Assembly (NCBI GenBank): GCA_032209605.1
Contig: JASFXZ010000018.1
Coordinates: 2,917,904 to 2,981,903 of the forward strand
Direction of reading: 5' to 3'
From: Mactromeris polynyma
Taxonomy: Eukaryota > Mollusca > Bivalvia > Venerida > Mactridae
DNA length: 64,000 nt
The notes below the pieces were generated by a model that was given only the letters and a program-made list of their open reading frames with translations, was not told the DNA's origin and did not search any database. Of this stretch, positions 47,581 through 58,025 are shown piece by piece. The position numbers were made by a program, and so were the translations under genes. How positions within the stretch are numbered: position 1 is the first letter of the stretch; every line of letters starts with the position of its first letter.

Positions 47581-48363
47581 TGCCAAGGTTGAATGAAACT
47601 GACAGATGCCGCGCCGTAGGCATGATTGAAGCTGGTGTACGTCATACTGACGTTGCCAGACAATTTGGCGTTCACCGAAATACCGGAGACGGTACCAACA
47701 GTTTGGGGCAACCAGAGACCGGCCTCGATCAGGACGTCCACGCGTAACGTCTATTCGCCAGGATACGTACATCCGGGTGGTTCATCTCCGTGACCGACTC
47801 AGAACTGCTTCTTTGACGGCTAGAAGTATTCCTGGCCTTAGAAGAATCAGTCCCCAAACGGTACGTAATCGATTGCGTGAACGAGGCATACGTCCACGAC
47901 GTCCTGCCATACGTCCTGTTCTGCAGCAACGTCATCGTGTAGCACGTTTTGTCTGGTGTAGAAGACACATACACTTCAGGCAACAGGACTGGGCACGTAT
48001 TCTTTTCACGGATGAGTCCAGGTCCTTCCAATTGTGCAGCAACGTAACGCCACGCTGCAACAGGATAACGCTCGCCCGCACGTCGCGCGGGTCGTCACGG
48101 ACTTTTTGACCCAGAACAATGTGAATGTGCTGCCCTGGCCTGCAATATCACCGGATTTGTCGCCTATAGAACACATGTGGGATGAGATGCAGCGACGGTT
48201 ACGTGGCCTCCAAAATCAGCCGTTGACGTTACCTGACCTATCACGTGCGCTTGTCAGAATCTGGAATGGTATTCCCCAGGCATTTTTCAGATTACTTGTC
48301 ACATCAATGCGGCGTCGTTGTCAAACATGCATCGATTCCAATGGTGGACATACACGGTATTGA
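47581..48363 (+). pseudogene. Second Tc1 transposase copy, internally deleted
   Basis: Very similar to the copy at 28.8-29.8 kb. It keeps a stretch of the N-terminal helix-turn-helix (TDVARQFGVH-like, near 47645) that the first copy lost. It lacks about 200 bp between TDESR and the QQRNATLQQDNARPHVA block, removing VWGGI and its surroundings. QDNARPHVA and LSPIEHMWDE are present. Frames are shifted at about 47690 and 48020. Confidence 0.88.
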
Positions 48364-48507
48364 TGAGCTGAACTTTGTTCATATCAATTGAGCTGGTGTT
48401 AAATAAAGGTAAGATAAAACCCTGTTGAAATTTTTATTGCGATTCCTTACATACCTCCTAAGTTATAGCATATTATACACATGCACAGTTTCTTTTTTCC
48501 GCTAGTA

Positions 48508-49056
48508 TATATCCATAGAACTTGATTGAACTTTTCCCGAATTCGCATTTTTGCTTGTTGATGGTAAGGTTCTTGTCTTGTAGTCTTTGAAGTACGGCTT
48601 CTAGCCTTGCGTCATGTACTTTTTTATTTGGCCCGTGTATAATAATGTCATCTGAAATATTCAGTGCTCCCTCTAAGCCTGATAGTACCTGTCTGACCTC
48701 GTTTTGTAATATTTCGGGCGCCACATTCACACCGAAATTTAAGCGTTTGTATCTCCATAGTCCGATATGTGAGGCAAACACGGTCATTTTGCGCGATTCT
48801 TCGGACAATTCTAACTGATGGAACCCTTTGTTAAAATCCACTTTTGAGAACACAGTTGAGCCATTGAGTTCCAATATAATGTCATCAATTGTAGGCACGA
48901 CATGCCTTTCGCGCTTCAATGCCAAATTGGCCTTTCTTATGTCGACGCATAACCGAATTTGATCAGGGTTGTTGGGTTTTGGTGCTACTACCAGGTTCGA
49001 AACCCAAGGTGTCGCGCCGGTCGCCTTTTCAATCACGTCCAGTTGTTCTAGGCGCT
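48508..49056 (-). pseudogene. Copied Gypsy RT fragment next to the Tc1 end
   Basis: This matches the Gypsy RT at 30022-30568 almost base for base, including the Tc1/Gypsy junction TAGTATATATCCATAG. The FSKVDFNKGFHQLEL and NISDDIIIHG boxes are present. Several substitutions differ; KGFHQL here keeps a codon altered in the 30 kb copy. The match stops abruptly at 49056 where the tandem array begins. Confidence 0.9.
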
Positions 49057-49920
49057 CGGGCTGAATGTACGGCGAACTGGGGAAGCAGCCGAAGTGATAT
49101 CCCGTGGGTTCAGTATCCCAACATCCAAAGTACCCCGTGGGTTTACAATCGACACAAGTTTTAAATATAATAGGTGGACAGCCGAGTGATAGTACGTTGG
49201 TAGCACACACAGTAGACGTCGCGTTTCCCCGCATACTTGCCCGGGCTGAATGTACGGCGAGCTTGGGGAAAGCAGCCGAAGTGATAGCCCGTGGGTTCAC
49301 AACTGACAAAATTTTTAAATATAATAGGTGGACAGCCGAGTGATAGCACGTTGGTAGCATACACACTAGACGTCCCGGTTCGTATCATACTTGCCCGGGC
49401 TGAATGTACGGCGAGCTTGGGTAAAGCAGCCGAAGTGATATCCCGTGGGTTCACACTCGAAAATTTTGTTTAATTTAATAGGTGGACAGCCGAATGATAG
49501 TACGTTGGTAGCATACACACTAGACATCCCGTTTCCCCGCACACTTGCCCGGGCTGAATGTACGGCGAACTGGGGAAAGCAGCCGAAGTGATATCCCGTG
49601 GGTTCAGTATCCGAACATCCAAAGTACCCCGTGGGTTTAAATTTGACAACATTTTTAAATATAATAGGTGGACAGCCGAGTGATAGTACGTTGGTAGCAC
49701 ACACAGTAGACGTCGCGTTTCCCCGCATACTTGCCCGGGCTGAATGTACGGCGAGCTTGGGGAAAGCAGCCGAAGTGATAGCCCGTGGGTTCAGTATCCC
49801 CACATTCAAAGTACCCTGTGGGTTCATAATGGACAAATTTGTTTAATATGATAGGTGGACAGCCGAATGATAGCACGTTGGTAGCATACACACTAGACAT
49901 CCAGTTTCGTATGATACGAT
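49057..49920 (+). repeat. Five-unit tandem array with two unit lengths (about 185 and 154 bp)
   Basis: Units start CGGGCTGAATGTACGGCGA at 49057, 49242, 49396, 49550 and 49736. Lengths run long, short, short, long, long; long units have an extra piece of about 31 bp (GTATCCCAACATCCAAAGTA). Each unit ends in a GC-rich stretch with CTTGCCCGGG. ORFs through it are shadows of the repeat. It lies upstream of the SGNH gene and could be a promoter or enhancer array, like intergenic spacer repeats. Confidence 0.93.
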
Positions 49921-50089
49921 AACTGCGGAGTCTGTCTCCCGTAGTACGGCGCCCGAAATCCGGCCTGTTTCACATCTTTCACACCTTCCGACCACGGCCG
50001 GAAATTTCAGTCTCCACAAAGTCTGCCAAGTAACTTAGCGAATCAGGTCGGTAACTTGGCTAGGGCGGGGGTGTGATATGTATCATAAG

Positions 50090-50120
50090 CCAATCGGGTC
50101 AGCTACGAGGCTATTTAATA
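50090..50120 (+). promoter_or_regulatory. CCAAT and TATA-like boxes upstream of the SGNH gene
   Basis: CCAAT lies at 50090-50094 and TATTTAATA at 50112-50120, 54 bp above the ATG at 50174. The spacing suits a polymerase II promoter, but no transcript data exist here. Confidence 0.5.
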
Positions 50121-50173
50121 TAATGCATCATCATACGTCGGTCACAAGTTAACACTGTACCTATTAGTAAAAG

Positions 50174-50732
50174 ATGACTTATTTCTTAGGATCCAGCCAT
50201 TTCCGCAGATTCATGCCGTTCCTGCCGAAGACCTCCGACAGTCGTTTCTTCGTGAGGGGCGGATCCTGCCTGGTGGGCATTCAAGAACGGGATGAGTTCA
50301 AACGCATGGTGAATGCCTGCAGTCAGCGCCGCCCAGATAACATTATCGTCCATTTGGGCGATAATGACATTTCGAAGGTATTGGCAACAATGCATGCCGG
50401 GGGACCGTGCTGCGATCAGATGCCGAACGCGGTGTGAAAAAATTCTCATAGCAGAAATGAGGCGACTGGTACTAGATATAAGAAACGTCGTTGGGTCGGA
50501 GCCTAACATCTACATAGTCGATTTGTTGATGCGCCAGAAACGCGGCGAGTGGGAGCATGTTAGGAACTTGTTCAACGGCATGTTGGCCGCAGTCGGCGAC
50601 GACGGAGTCCGAGTAGTTAGATTTTGCCGTGTGGTACGGCGTACGCACCTCAGGCAAGACGGCGTGCATATAACAGATGCAGCCTACCTGAATCTAGCGC
50701 GGTACCTAGTACAGGAGGTCCCCAGCATGTAA
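50174..50732 (+). pseudogene. SGNH hydrolase-like gene, one frameshift
   Basis: It starts MTYFLGSSHFRRFMPF, where GSSH corresponds to the SGNH block I (GDS/GSS). The next block is NIIVHLGDNDIS (Asn and Asp of block III) and the last is RQDGVHITDAAY (Asp and His of block V). All catalytic positions are present. The frame changes once at about 50380-50400, where the first ORF (50174-50437) gives way to the second (50313-50732, through LVLDIRNVVGSEPNIYIVDL). Length of about 186 aa is that of a bare SGNH domain. It is GC-richer than the surrounding introns. It is different in sequence from the SGNH domain of the Ngaro element. A recent single-base indel or an assembly error would both explain the break. 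Confidence 0.8.
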
Positions 50733-50734
50733 AC

Positions 50735-50776
50735 GGCCCTTCTCAGGACCAACATACCACGGCCCTTCTCAGGGCC
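50735..50776 (+). terminator. Pair of histone-type 3' stem-loops
   Basis: Two bases after the SGNH stop codon comes GGCCCTTCTCAGGACC (50735-50750, one mismatch in the stem). GGCCCTTCTCAGGGCC (50761-50776) follows, a perfect 6-bp stem with a 4-nt loop, then ACCA. This is the shape and nearly the sequence of the metazoan replication-dependent histone mRNA stem-loop (GGYYYTTYTNARRRCC followed by ACCA). No histone ORF is in the window. Confidence 0.75.
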
Positions 50777-51027
50777 ACCAACGTCTTTCGAGAGTGAACT
50801 TCTCTTTGAATGTCAAATTTTCAGTCCCCAGCGACACATTCCACACATTCTCCGGTACATGCACGTTCGCCCGAAAAATTAAAGAAAATTAATTAAAGTT
50901 CAAATTCTGTTATTACCTCCCCTATAATGTTTGTTTGCATCCTAAAGTTCAAAGTATATATATTTTGCAACTGTGGGTTCACTATTTATTTAAGATAGCA
51001 CCTCTCTATGGAATATACAACTAGAGA
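50777..51027 (+). other. Spacer after the stem-loops
   Basis: Holds ACGTCTTTCGAGAGTGAA 3' of the stem-loop, where a histone downstream element would be expected; the match to a U7-binding sequence is weak. No ORF. Confidence 0.35.
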
Positions 51028-51785
51028 CAAACTATATATGTACGCGGGCAATGGCGACTGATCGCGATCATCAGCGGTACAAACAATACCTGACTCGCTG
51101 AATTTTACCGACCTGATTCGCTAAGTCGCCACGGCAGATCAAATGCTACCCTGTACAGAAGCCTACCATGTACCCTATCTTTTCCCCGCATACCGACCCA
51201 TGTGGTAAGTCGGGTGGCCCCAGGACGAGTGCCCCAAGTCGCCTTACGTGGGGTAGCGGTAGCGGTAGAATGGCTTAGTTCTGGTATATTAACATTTGTT
51301 ATATGTTTCCCAGCGAACATAGCGTAAGACCACTGGCTGCACTTACGCAGTCCCCGAAGCCCGTCTGCTCCGTACTAGCACGGGTAGGAGGCCGTGCGAT
51401 GCCGGGGAAAGTGACTGAGACCGTCTCCCGTGCTTCGACTGGCTTAGCTAAAATTTAGTGTTTCGCATATCAACTCGTGATTATCCACGCATCCACCCCA
51501 TATGCATGTCTATATCTTATAAATACAGTTTGAATGGTGAAAAATGCTTTCAAACCCGAGACACACTATATATGTACGCGGGCAATGGCGACTGATCGCG
51601 ATCATCAGCGGTACAAACAATACCTGACTCGCTGATTTTTTTTCAAAGTCGCCACGGCAGATCAAATGCTACCCTGTACAGAAGCCTACCATGTACCCTA
51701 TCTTTTCCCCGCATACCGACCCATGGGGTAAGTCGGGTGGCCCCAGGACGAGTGCCTCAAGTCGCCCTGCGTGGGTTTGCGGGAA
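51028..51785 (+). repeat. Duplicated GC-rich block with a perfect TGATCGCGATCA palindrome
   Basis: A stretch of about 225 bp (51028-51252) starting near TATATATGTACGCGGGCAAT recurs at 51563-51785. Each copy has the palindrome TGATCGCGATCA and the phrases AGTCGCCACGGCAGATCAAA and GGTGGCCCCAGGACGAGTGC. The copies are about 535 bp apart. The high conservation against AT-rich surroundings suggests recent duplication or selection. Confidence 0.9.
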
Positions 51786-52260
51786 GCATGGCTAAGTTTT
51801 TTCTCATATAAACTCGTGACTAGTAGCCAGCTATTGCATCTATCGCTTAAGATGATCAGTGAAAATGCATTAAAATACTAACTGCTAACGGACACTTTGT
51901 ACCGTTCCTCGTATACGGCATTTGACCGTATAAGGCCGAAAATGAATTTTTTAAAAAAAATCCAAGTTGAAATTAAATTTCAAAGTCGCTTAAAATACAC
52001 GCATCCGCCCCACATGCATGTCTACGTCTTATTAATACCATTTGAATGATGAAAAATGCTTTCAAACAAATTGTATAGACGTATATGCAATCTCCTGCAT
52101 CTACAAGCCGAGAATGCAATTTTATTAAATTTTTCTAAGTTTAAATTAAATTTCAAAGTCGCTTAAAGTACACGCATCCACCCCACATGCATGTGTACAT
52201 CTTAAAAATCCAATTTAAATAATGAAAAACGCATTCAAACAAATTTTATAGACGAATTGG
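51487..52260 (+). repeat. Three copies of a CACGCATCC repeat
   Basis: ACGCATCCACCCCATATGCA and what follows (about 70 bp to GCTTTCAAAC) occurs at 51487, 51999 and 52173. The last two are 174 bp apart and preceded by AATTAAATTTCAAAGTCGCT. Confidence 0.85.
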
Positions 52261-52316
52261 CGACTTCCTGCATCTACAAGTCGAGATGGCAGTTTCTCGT
52301 GGCGGGCAATGCAACT

Positions 52317-52338
52317 ACTCGCCATCCACATGGCGAGT
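52317..52338 (+). repeat. Hairpin at the payload end
   Basis: ACTCGCCA and TGGCGAGT form an 8-bp stem around the loop TCCACA, 16 bp before the resumption of Tc1 sequence at 52355. Confidence 0.7.
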
Positions 52339-52354
52339 ACTCGCCATGCTGGAA

Positions 52355-52536
52355 TAGAGAAACGTTCTGAAAACTGATCTCTATCTAAGACGCAGCTGAT
52401 TCAATAACCATATCAATTGAGCTGGTGTTAAATAAAGGTAAGATAAAAGCCTGTTGAAATTTTTATTGCGATTCCTTACATACCTCCTAAGTTATAGCAT
52501 ATTATACACATGCACAGTTTCTTTTTTCCGCTAGTA
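52355..52536 (+). mobile_element. Tc1 right end (outer)
   Basis: Aligns with 29840-30021 of the full Tc1 copy, including ATTATACACATGCACAGTTT and the terminus CCGCTAGTA, followed by TATTATCT host flank. Confidence 0.9.
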
Positions 52537-53202
52537 TATTATCTGCTCTTCTCATTCGAGCAACACTATGTTGGAAATTTGAGTCCATCTACGTTTGAAC
52601 TCGTCAGGGATGGCCAGTTTTATATATTTGTGATGGGCATTCCTAAATGCAATCATAAATGACACTGATAGACTTAAATGCATTCATGAAGCAAATGTAC
52701 CATTTCTGTGTTCATTGTTCTGCGGCACTTGACATTTCTGGTCATTTGTAAACAACCGTGGGAAATTCCATCTGCATTAATCGCTATGTTTAATTTTTGA
52801 CTCTTACTAAGTTGTTGAAAATGTTTAGATTTGTTATTGATTAATGCTCATCCGATGCTCCAAAATGCAGAGAAATTCATATTGTAAATTATATTCAATA
52901 TGTCACAATTTAGGGGATGTAACTAGGTTTTATTTGAAATTAAAGGTATTTCCCCATACTTAACACAAGAAATGACAGGATAAATAGAATAATAGAAAGT
53001 TCTGCTTGGCTTCGGTATTTATTCATTTATTTTATAAAATCCTCCTCCTTGCCTGATAAACTTTCTCCATCCACATCATCAACCTACTATTCTCTATATC
53101 ACATATGACATCATAGTCATTAATTTTTATCAAACAGTATTTTGAAAAACCTTAAACATTCACAAATTATATAATATAAAAAGCAAAGTCAGTAACACTT
53201 AC
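52537..53202. other. IgSF intron sequence
   Basis: Nothing recognised. Confidence 0.35.
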
Positions 53203-53490
53203 ATTTCACAAGGAGGACAACATCCTGGGTTGAAAGTGCTTGCATATTGAGATAATTTCTTCCTGTGCACGTGTAGACACCAATATCACCACAACTTACA
53301 TTAGAAAGTTGAAGCTTCAGCTGTAAAGAGGCCAATTCTTCTGCCAATGTTCCATTTCGGTATAGAACCTTGATATTTGAAGCAGGATTACTGTCTACAT
53401 GACATACAAGTGTAGGAGACATAAATTCATCAACGGTAACCTGATAGCCTGTATGATCTTTCACAATGAATTCTTCAATAGACGCCTTAT
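53203..53490 (-). CDS. IgSF receptor, fourth Ig exon
   Basis: A 288-bp exon, phase 1-1, with a GTTATAG acceptor and perfect GTAAGT donor. It reads KASIEEFIVKDHTGYQV, TLVCHVDSNPASNIKVLYRN (first Cys) and LSNVSCGDIGVYTCTGRNYL (DxGxYxC with the second Cys). The core Trp is absent: Leu or Tyr stands there (KVLYRN). An additional Cys precedes the DIG motif. It has two N-glycosylation sequons (RNGT, SNVS). Confidence 0.88.
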
Positions 53491-54531
53491 CTATAACACA
53501 AACAAGTAAAAAAAATGCTACAAAAAGCTTAAATAAACAGGCAAGAGGAGTGAGATGGCACAAACTGGCTTATGAGAATGACCTAGCATCAGTTGAATAA
53601 GTACATAGCCAGAAGGTTTTGTTCAAGAAGTTTTTAAATATAGATGGGATTAAAAAATGAAATTTCTCAATATAAACCTAACGTATATTGCACTGAGACT
53701 AACATTCTGATCTAGTTTCAAATAAAATCATGGCCTCAGGATTGAAGTCATAATTTGAACTTGTGTCAGAGGAACTGGCTTTGAAGTATTTTTCTGAAAG
53801 TTAACATCGTGTACTATATTAACCCCCAAATATCCAGTTTCAAACTGACCTAGATTCCTTAAAGACTAAACATGATCAAGTATCGTGTAAATGTTGCACA
53901 AACATTTGACTACTCAAGTTTTAACAAGCATTGTAAATGACTTGACCTAGTCACCTTGATTTGGATTCCACACGACTTTGTTTCATTCTCCATCTAGAAT
54001 TAATACGGAACAGTATTGAAACCATGTTCCATTTAAATTGGGAAAATATATGGCATCTGGACAGATAACTTGGTTGATCTTAAGCACAAGTTTTTTTATC
54101 CCAGTATACTGTTTTCTGCTATTTTTGCGTTACTTCCGGTCTCGCAGTATATTGGTATTTTGACATGGTCAAGTTGCAGCGCAATCTACAGAAAACAAAC
54201 GTGACCTAGTTTTATTGCCAGTTGTTTTTATCATTAAATACCAGCGTAAAGGTACTTAGGAGGGCATCCATTTTTAGATGTCCACATTGTTCACTCAAAG
54301 AGTAACAAACAAAAAAGTAAACTCTGCAGTATGAATGTGTATGTGAATGAACATGTTACTGTTTAATATTTCCTATTTAAATGTTATGAGCGTGTCGAAA
54401 TGGAACTTGTTTACAATTTTTTCGTGTTTAAACATTCGTTACTCTTTAACTTTACGTACAGTGTGGTAGAGGTTTTTGTACGGCAAAATTAGAATTAACT
54501 CCCTAGACGTCAGTGATCGTCACATATAGTG
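53491..54531. other. IgSF intron sequence with decayed repeat words
   Basis: Between 53690 and 54070 phrases such as CATTCTGATCTAGTTTCAAA and GACCTAGTCACC show more of the tandem family, badly decayed. No gene. Confidence 0.45.
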
Positions 54532-55260
54532 AAACAAGAGGGACATGGTGGCCCTATATCGCTCACCTGAGTACATTGCCATGTTGGCTTCAAGACAGTC
54601 CAAGAGGATTTTCAATGATTTTACATTGTGACCTACTTTTTGACCCAACATGACCCAGTACCACACTGGACTTAAATTTTATTAAGACAAACATTCTAAT
54701 CAAGTTTTATGTAGTTCCAGTAGAAAATGCAGCCTTCCAAGAATCCACAAGGATTTTCAATCAATTGATCCTGTGACCTTGTTTTTGACATCAGATGACC
54801 CAGTTGCAATCTCGACCTTGATCTTATCAAGGCAAACATTTTGACTAAGTCTTATATAAATCAAGTAAACATGTGACTTCTGGAGTGTTAACAAGGTTTC
54901 ACTATAATTGGACTAGTGACCTACTTTTTGATCCCACATGAACCAGTTGCGGACTTGGCCTAGACTTTATTGAGACCAATATTCTGATAAAGTCTCACTT
55001 AAATCATGTCAAAAATGTGACCTGTGGAGTGTTAACAAGGTTTTACTGTAATTTGACCTAGTGACCTAGTTTTTGACCCCAAATGACCCAGTTTCGAACT
55101 TGGCCTAGATTTCATTGAAACATAATTCTGATTTGTTTGAAACATAATTCTGACCATGTCTCACATAATTATATCAAATAAAAAATGTGACCTCTGGAAT
55201 GTTAACAAGGTTTCACTATAATTTGACCTAGTGACCTTCGTGCGCAGATGAGCTAAAAAA
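54532..55260 (+). repeat. GACCTAG tandem repeat element, about 144-bp period
   Basis: It starts AAACAAGAGGGAC and CCCTATATCGCTCACCTGAG, and ends GATGAGCTAAAAAA; the ends are partly inverted copies of each other (GCTCACCTGAG against CAGATGAGC). Inside, TGACCTAGTTTTTGACCC recurs at 54629, 54774, 54917 and 55062. The style is familiar from bivalve genomes. Confidence 0.85.
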
Positions 55261-55850
55261 ATAACATATAACAAAAATACGGGAAAGAAATGATATTGTG
55301 TAGATTTATTAACTGTGATGGATATGAAAGAAGAAATTGAACACAAAAGAAAATCGAGGAAAGTTTTTATTCTGCTAGGTTATTAATTTATTTTGTTAGT
55401 ACCGCAAACATGGATGCAAACAGGAGATGATGTAAATTTTACTAAGAACTAATCCAACCAGAACCCGGGATTATAACAGATACATACACTCAGCACTCCC
55501 ATCACCAAATTTAGTCCAACAGTAGAAGTGCGGAAAATGCATGTAAACTGAGTGCTGATTATTCTTGTGGTATATTTTTTTGGAGATTTTAGTGTGATTC
55601 TGAGATTTGGAAGTAATTATTTGGTTGAGTGCCAAACTGTACACTTGAAGTTAATCATTATTCCCAGATCTCATATTACACCTACGTCTCTGAGAAAATA
55701 GACCACAAAGTAAATTCACTCATATAACATTATCATACATTTTTCACACTCAATATGAGTCACTATCTGACTCAAAAAAGTCAATTTTATGATTTGAATG
55801 CTAAGTGTAAGTATACTCCCCGACATTGATTTCAAATAGATCAGGTAGAT
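55261..55850. other. IgSF intron sequence
   Basis: Nothing recognised. Confidence 0.35.
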
Positions 55851-57790
55851 ATGTATTTTCTGCTATTTGTACTAGTTACCTAGTTGTTGATCTAACAACA
55901 TCATGTTTAGAAGAGGATCAACAATTAATGAAGACAAGCATTCTAACCACGTTTCATGATGATCAGAAAGTAAATGCTTGGTTTGTGAACAAGTCTTTGA
56001 TATGATTTAGCGTTGTAATCTAGGTTTATGTCCAATTAATGTTTGAAATTAATTTTCATTCTGGTAGAAAATATGGCCTCTGGCGTATTCGCAAGGATTT
56101 GACCCAATGACCTAGTTTTTGACGAACGTGACTTGCTATAAAACATGACATGCATTACATTAAGTCAAACCTTTGGAGGTTTTAAGTTGCTGAGGTTGAA
56201 AATGTAGCTTCAAGAGAGTCCACCAGGATTTTCAATCATTTGATCCCATAACCTACTTTTTGAAACACATGAGCCATTTACCAAGCTGGACTTGCATTTC
56301 ATTAGGACAAATATTCTTATATGTACTGAACAAAGAAAGAAACTTCCGATTTGTACACATAGTGTTTGTTGTGTTAAATAAATCATTGGGTAAAGAAAGT
56401 AGATAGGTAATATTAGCCTTGACCTATGTTATCAGGATTCATGAATTTTAGCAATTATGTTTGCACTGTTAATAGTCAACAACGTGAAACTGGATTTGCA
56501 TGTGCATGAATTGTTAAACATGTCCTGTGTGGTATTCGGTCCATTTGTTTTACTTGTCTTACTGACATTGTTGTCAAGTGAACGAAAACGCTTCAAAGTT
56601 TTGTAAAAAATTGTAGCACTTTTAGTATGCCAAGAATATCCAATAATTTACGCGAACATGCAATTGGCATGCTTGATACTGGCATGTCGACAGAAGACGT
56701 TGTAAGGCATGTTGGGAGTTCTAGTCGAGCGATATGAAATCCTCCTGCACGATTTAGAACGACAGGACACACCTACGACTTGCCACGTCGTGGATGTCCA
56801 CGTGTTACAACGCGTGGTCAAGACCGCTATATCTTGAACAAGCATTTGTGCAATCAATTCCAAACTGTCACTGCTACTGCTGCTAACACACCTGGGCTTC
56901 ATAATAACCGAATCAGTGGGCAAACTGTAATTGTCTGCTGAAGAACGGTTAACAATGAGTTTCCATGCTTTGTAACTGTTACCCAGTGTTCAACCCCATG
57001 TGACTCAGTACTGAACTTGAATAGAAATTCTTTAACACTATAAAGATTCAGTTGAATTTTCATGTACTTGAAGTACAAACTGCTTCCTCTAGAGTGGCCA
57101 CAATGAATTTTATTATTCAACTGTATGACCTAGTTTTTAACCTCAAATGACCAAGTATTAAACTCAACTTGCATATTATTTAGAAAATGATAGTTTCATG
57201 TAGTTCAGGTTGAATTCTTTTTCTATGATTCAACCTACTATTTTTCTCACCAAAATGACACAGTAGCTCACTTGACCAAGATTTTGTTAAGGTTAACATT
57301 CGGAGCAAGTTGGATTGGACCAAACATGTGACATTTAAATTTTTAACAATGATTTTTTCATAATTTGACCATGTGACCTAGTCTTTGACAATCCAGTTTC
57401 AAACTTGACCCCAGATTCAATTAGAATACACATAAAGTAAAACTGTGACCTGTGGAATAAGATGACCCAATTTCAAACGTGGCATAGATTACATTGATAC
57501 CAACAGTATGACCAGGTCTTATATTGATCAAGTAAAAAATGTCGCCTTTTGAGTGATTTAAAAGCTTTCTATAATAGGACCAAGTGAACTAGTTTTTGAC
57601 CCTAGATGACCCAATCTAAAACTTGAAACATGACCTAGATGTCCTTGAGACAAACATTTGACTGACGTTCATACAAAGCGGGTAAAAGATGAGACCTCTA
57701 GAGATTTAACAACTAATTGTTGACGACAGAAGACGTATGATGACAGACGAGGGACACATGCAATCCTAAAAGCTCACATTGAGTATCTCT
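55851..57790 (+). repeat. Second, decayed GACCTAG repeat block
   Basis: TGACCTAGTTTTTGAC-like words recur at about 56108, 57125, 57374 and 57590, and the block ends with CAATCCTAAAAGCTCACATTGAG, the typical terminus. A Tc1 scrap interrupts it at 56324-56945. Confidence 0.75.
56324..56945 (+). pseudogene. Tc1-like transposon fragment of a second family
   Basis: A likely left end TACTGAACAAAGAAAGAAAC lies at 56324. At 56625 a frame opens with MPRISNNLREHAIGMLDTGM and continues STEDVVRHVGSSSRAI to a stop, then FRTTGHTYDLPRRG, the DNA-binding half of a Tc1 transposase. It differs clearly from the 28.8 kb family. The catalytic half is absent. The opposite-strand ORF here is a shadow. Confidence 0.8.
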
Positions 57791-58025
57791 TTAAAATTAA
57801 ATTTCAGTTTGTTTACTGCCGATTTGATTCACTACGAACAATATTTCCGACTATTATCTGTGAGAAAGTTTAACTAAATCCAAACATCATTTTACATTTA
57901 AACTTCATCAAACACGTGATTCCAGAAGGTCGTCACATGCATTGTCTTCAAAACATAACGTCACAAGGCATAACAATTATAAAACAATCATAAATATGTT
58001 TCAAAATTAACAGAAAATAACTCAC

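Larger units (their letters stand above)
47284..52536 (+). mobile_element. Tc1-bracketed composite element, 5.25 kb
   Basis: The left Tc1 terminus (TACTAGCGGAAAAAAG) is at 47284. A Tc1 right terminus occurs twice, internally at 48507 and externally at 52536. The outer pair is flanked by TA. From 48380 to about 52354 a payload interrupts the Tc1 3' region: a second Tc1 right end, a Gypsy RT piece, a tandem array, an SGNH gene and GC-rich repeats. The Tc1 3' sequence missing at 48379/48380 (about 54 bp beginning TAGAGAA) is what resumes at 52355. So the payload entered a single ancestral Tc1 insertion, or the whole moved as a unit. Confidence 0.75.

Noticed and set aside
49057..49920. Several ORFs of 76-156 codons on both strands
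   Set aside because: They repeat with the tandem unit, occur in many frames and show no domain; shadows of the array.
50735..51800. A histone, 5S rRNA or snRNA gene cluster
   Set aside because: Apart from the stem-loops there is no histone ORF. The GC-rich blocks do not match the 5S, U1, U2 or U5 sequences that I can recall.
48380..52354. The payload as a Helitron (terminal hairpin and CTGG near 52350)
   Set aside because: The left end does not begin TC, the flank after CTGG is A and not T, the hairpin spacing is off, and no Rep/helicase is present.
56648..56923. Minus-strand 91-codon ORF
   Set aside because: Antisense of the Tc1-like DNA-binding domain on the plus strand.
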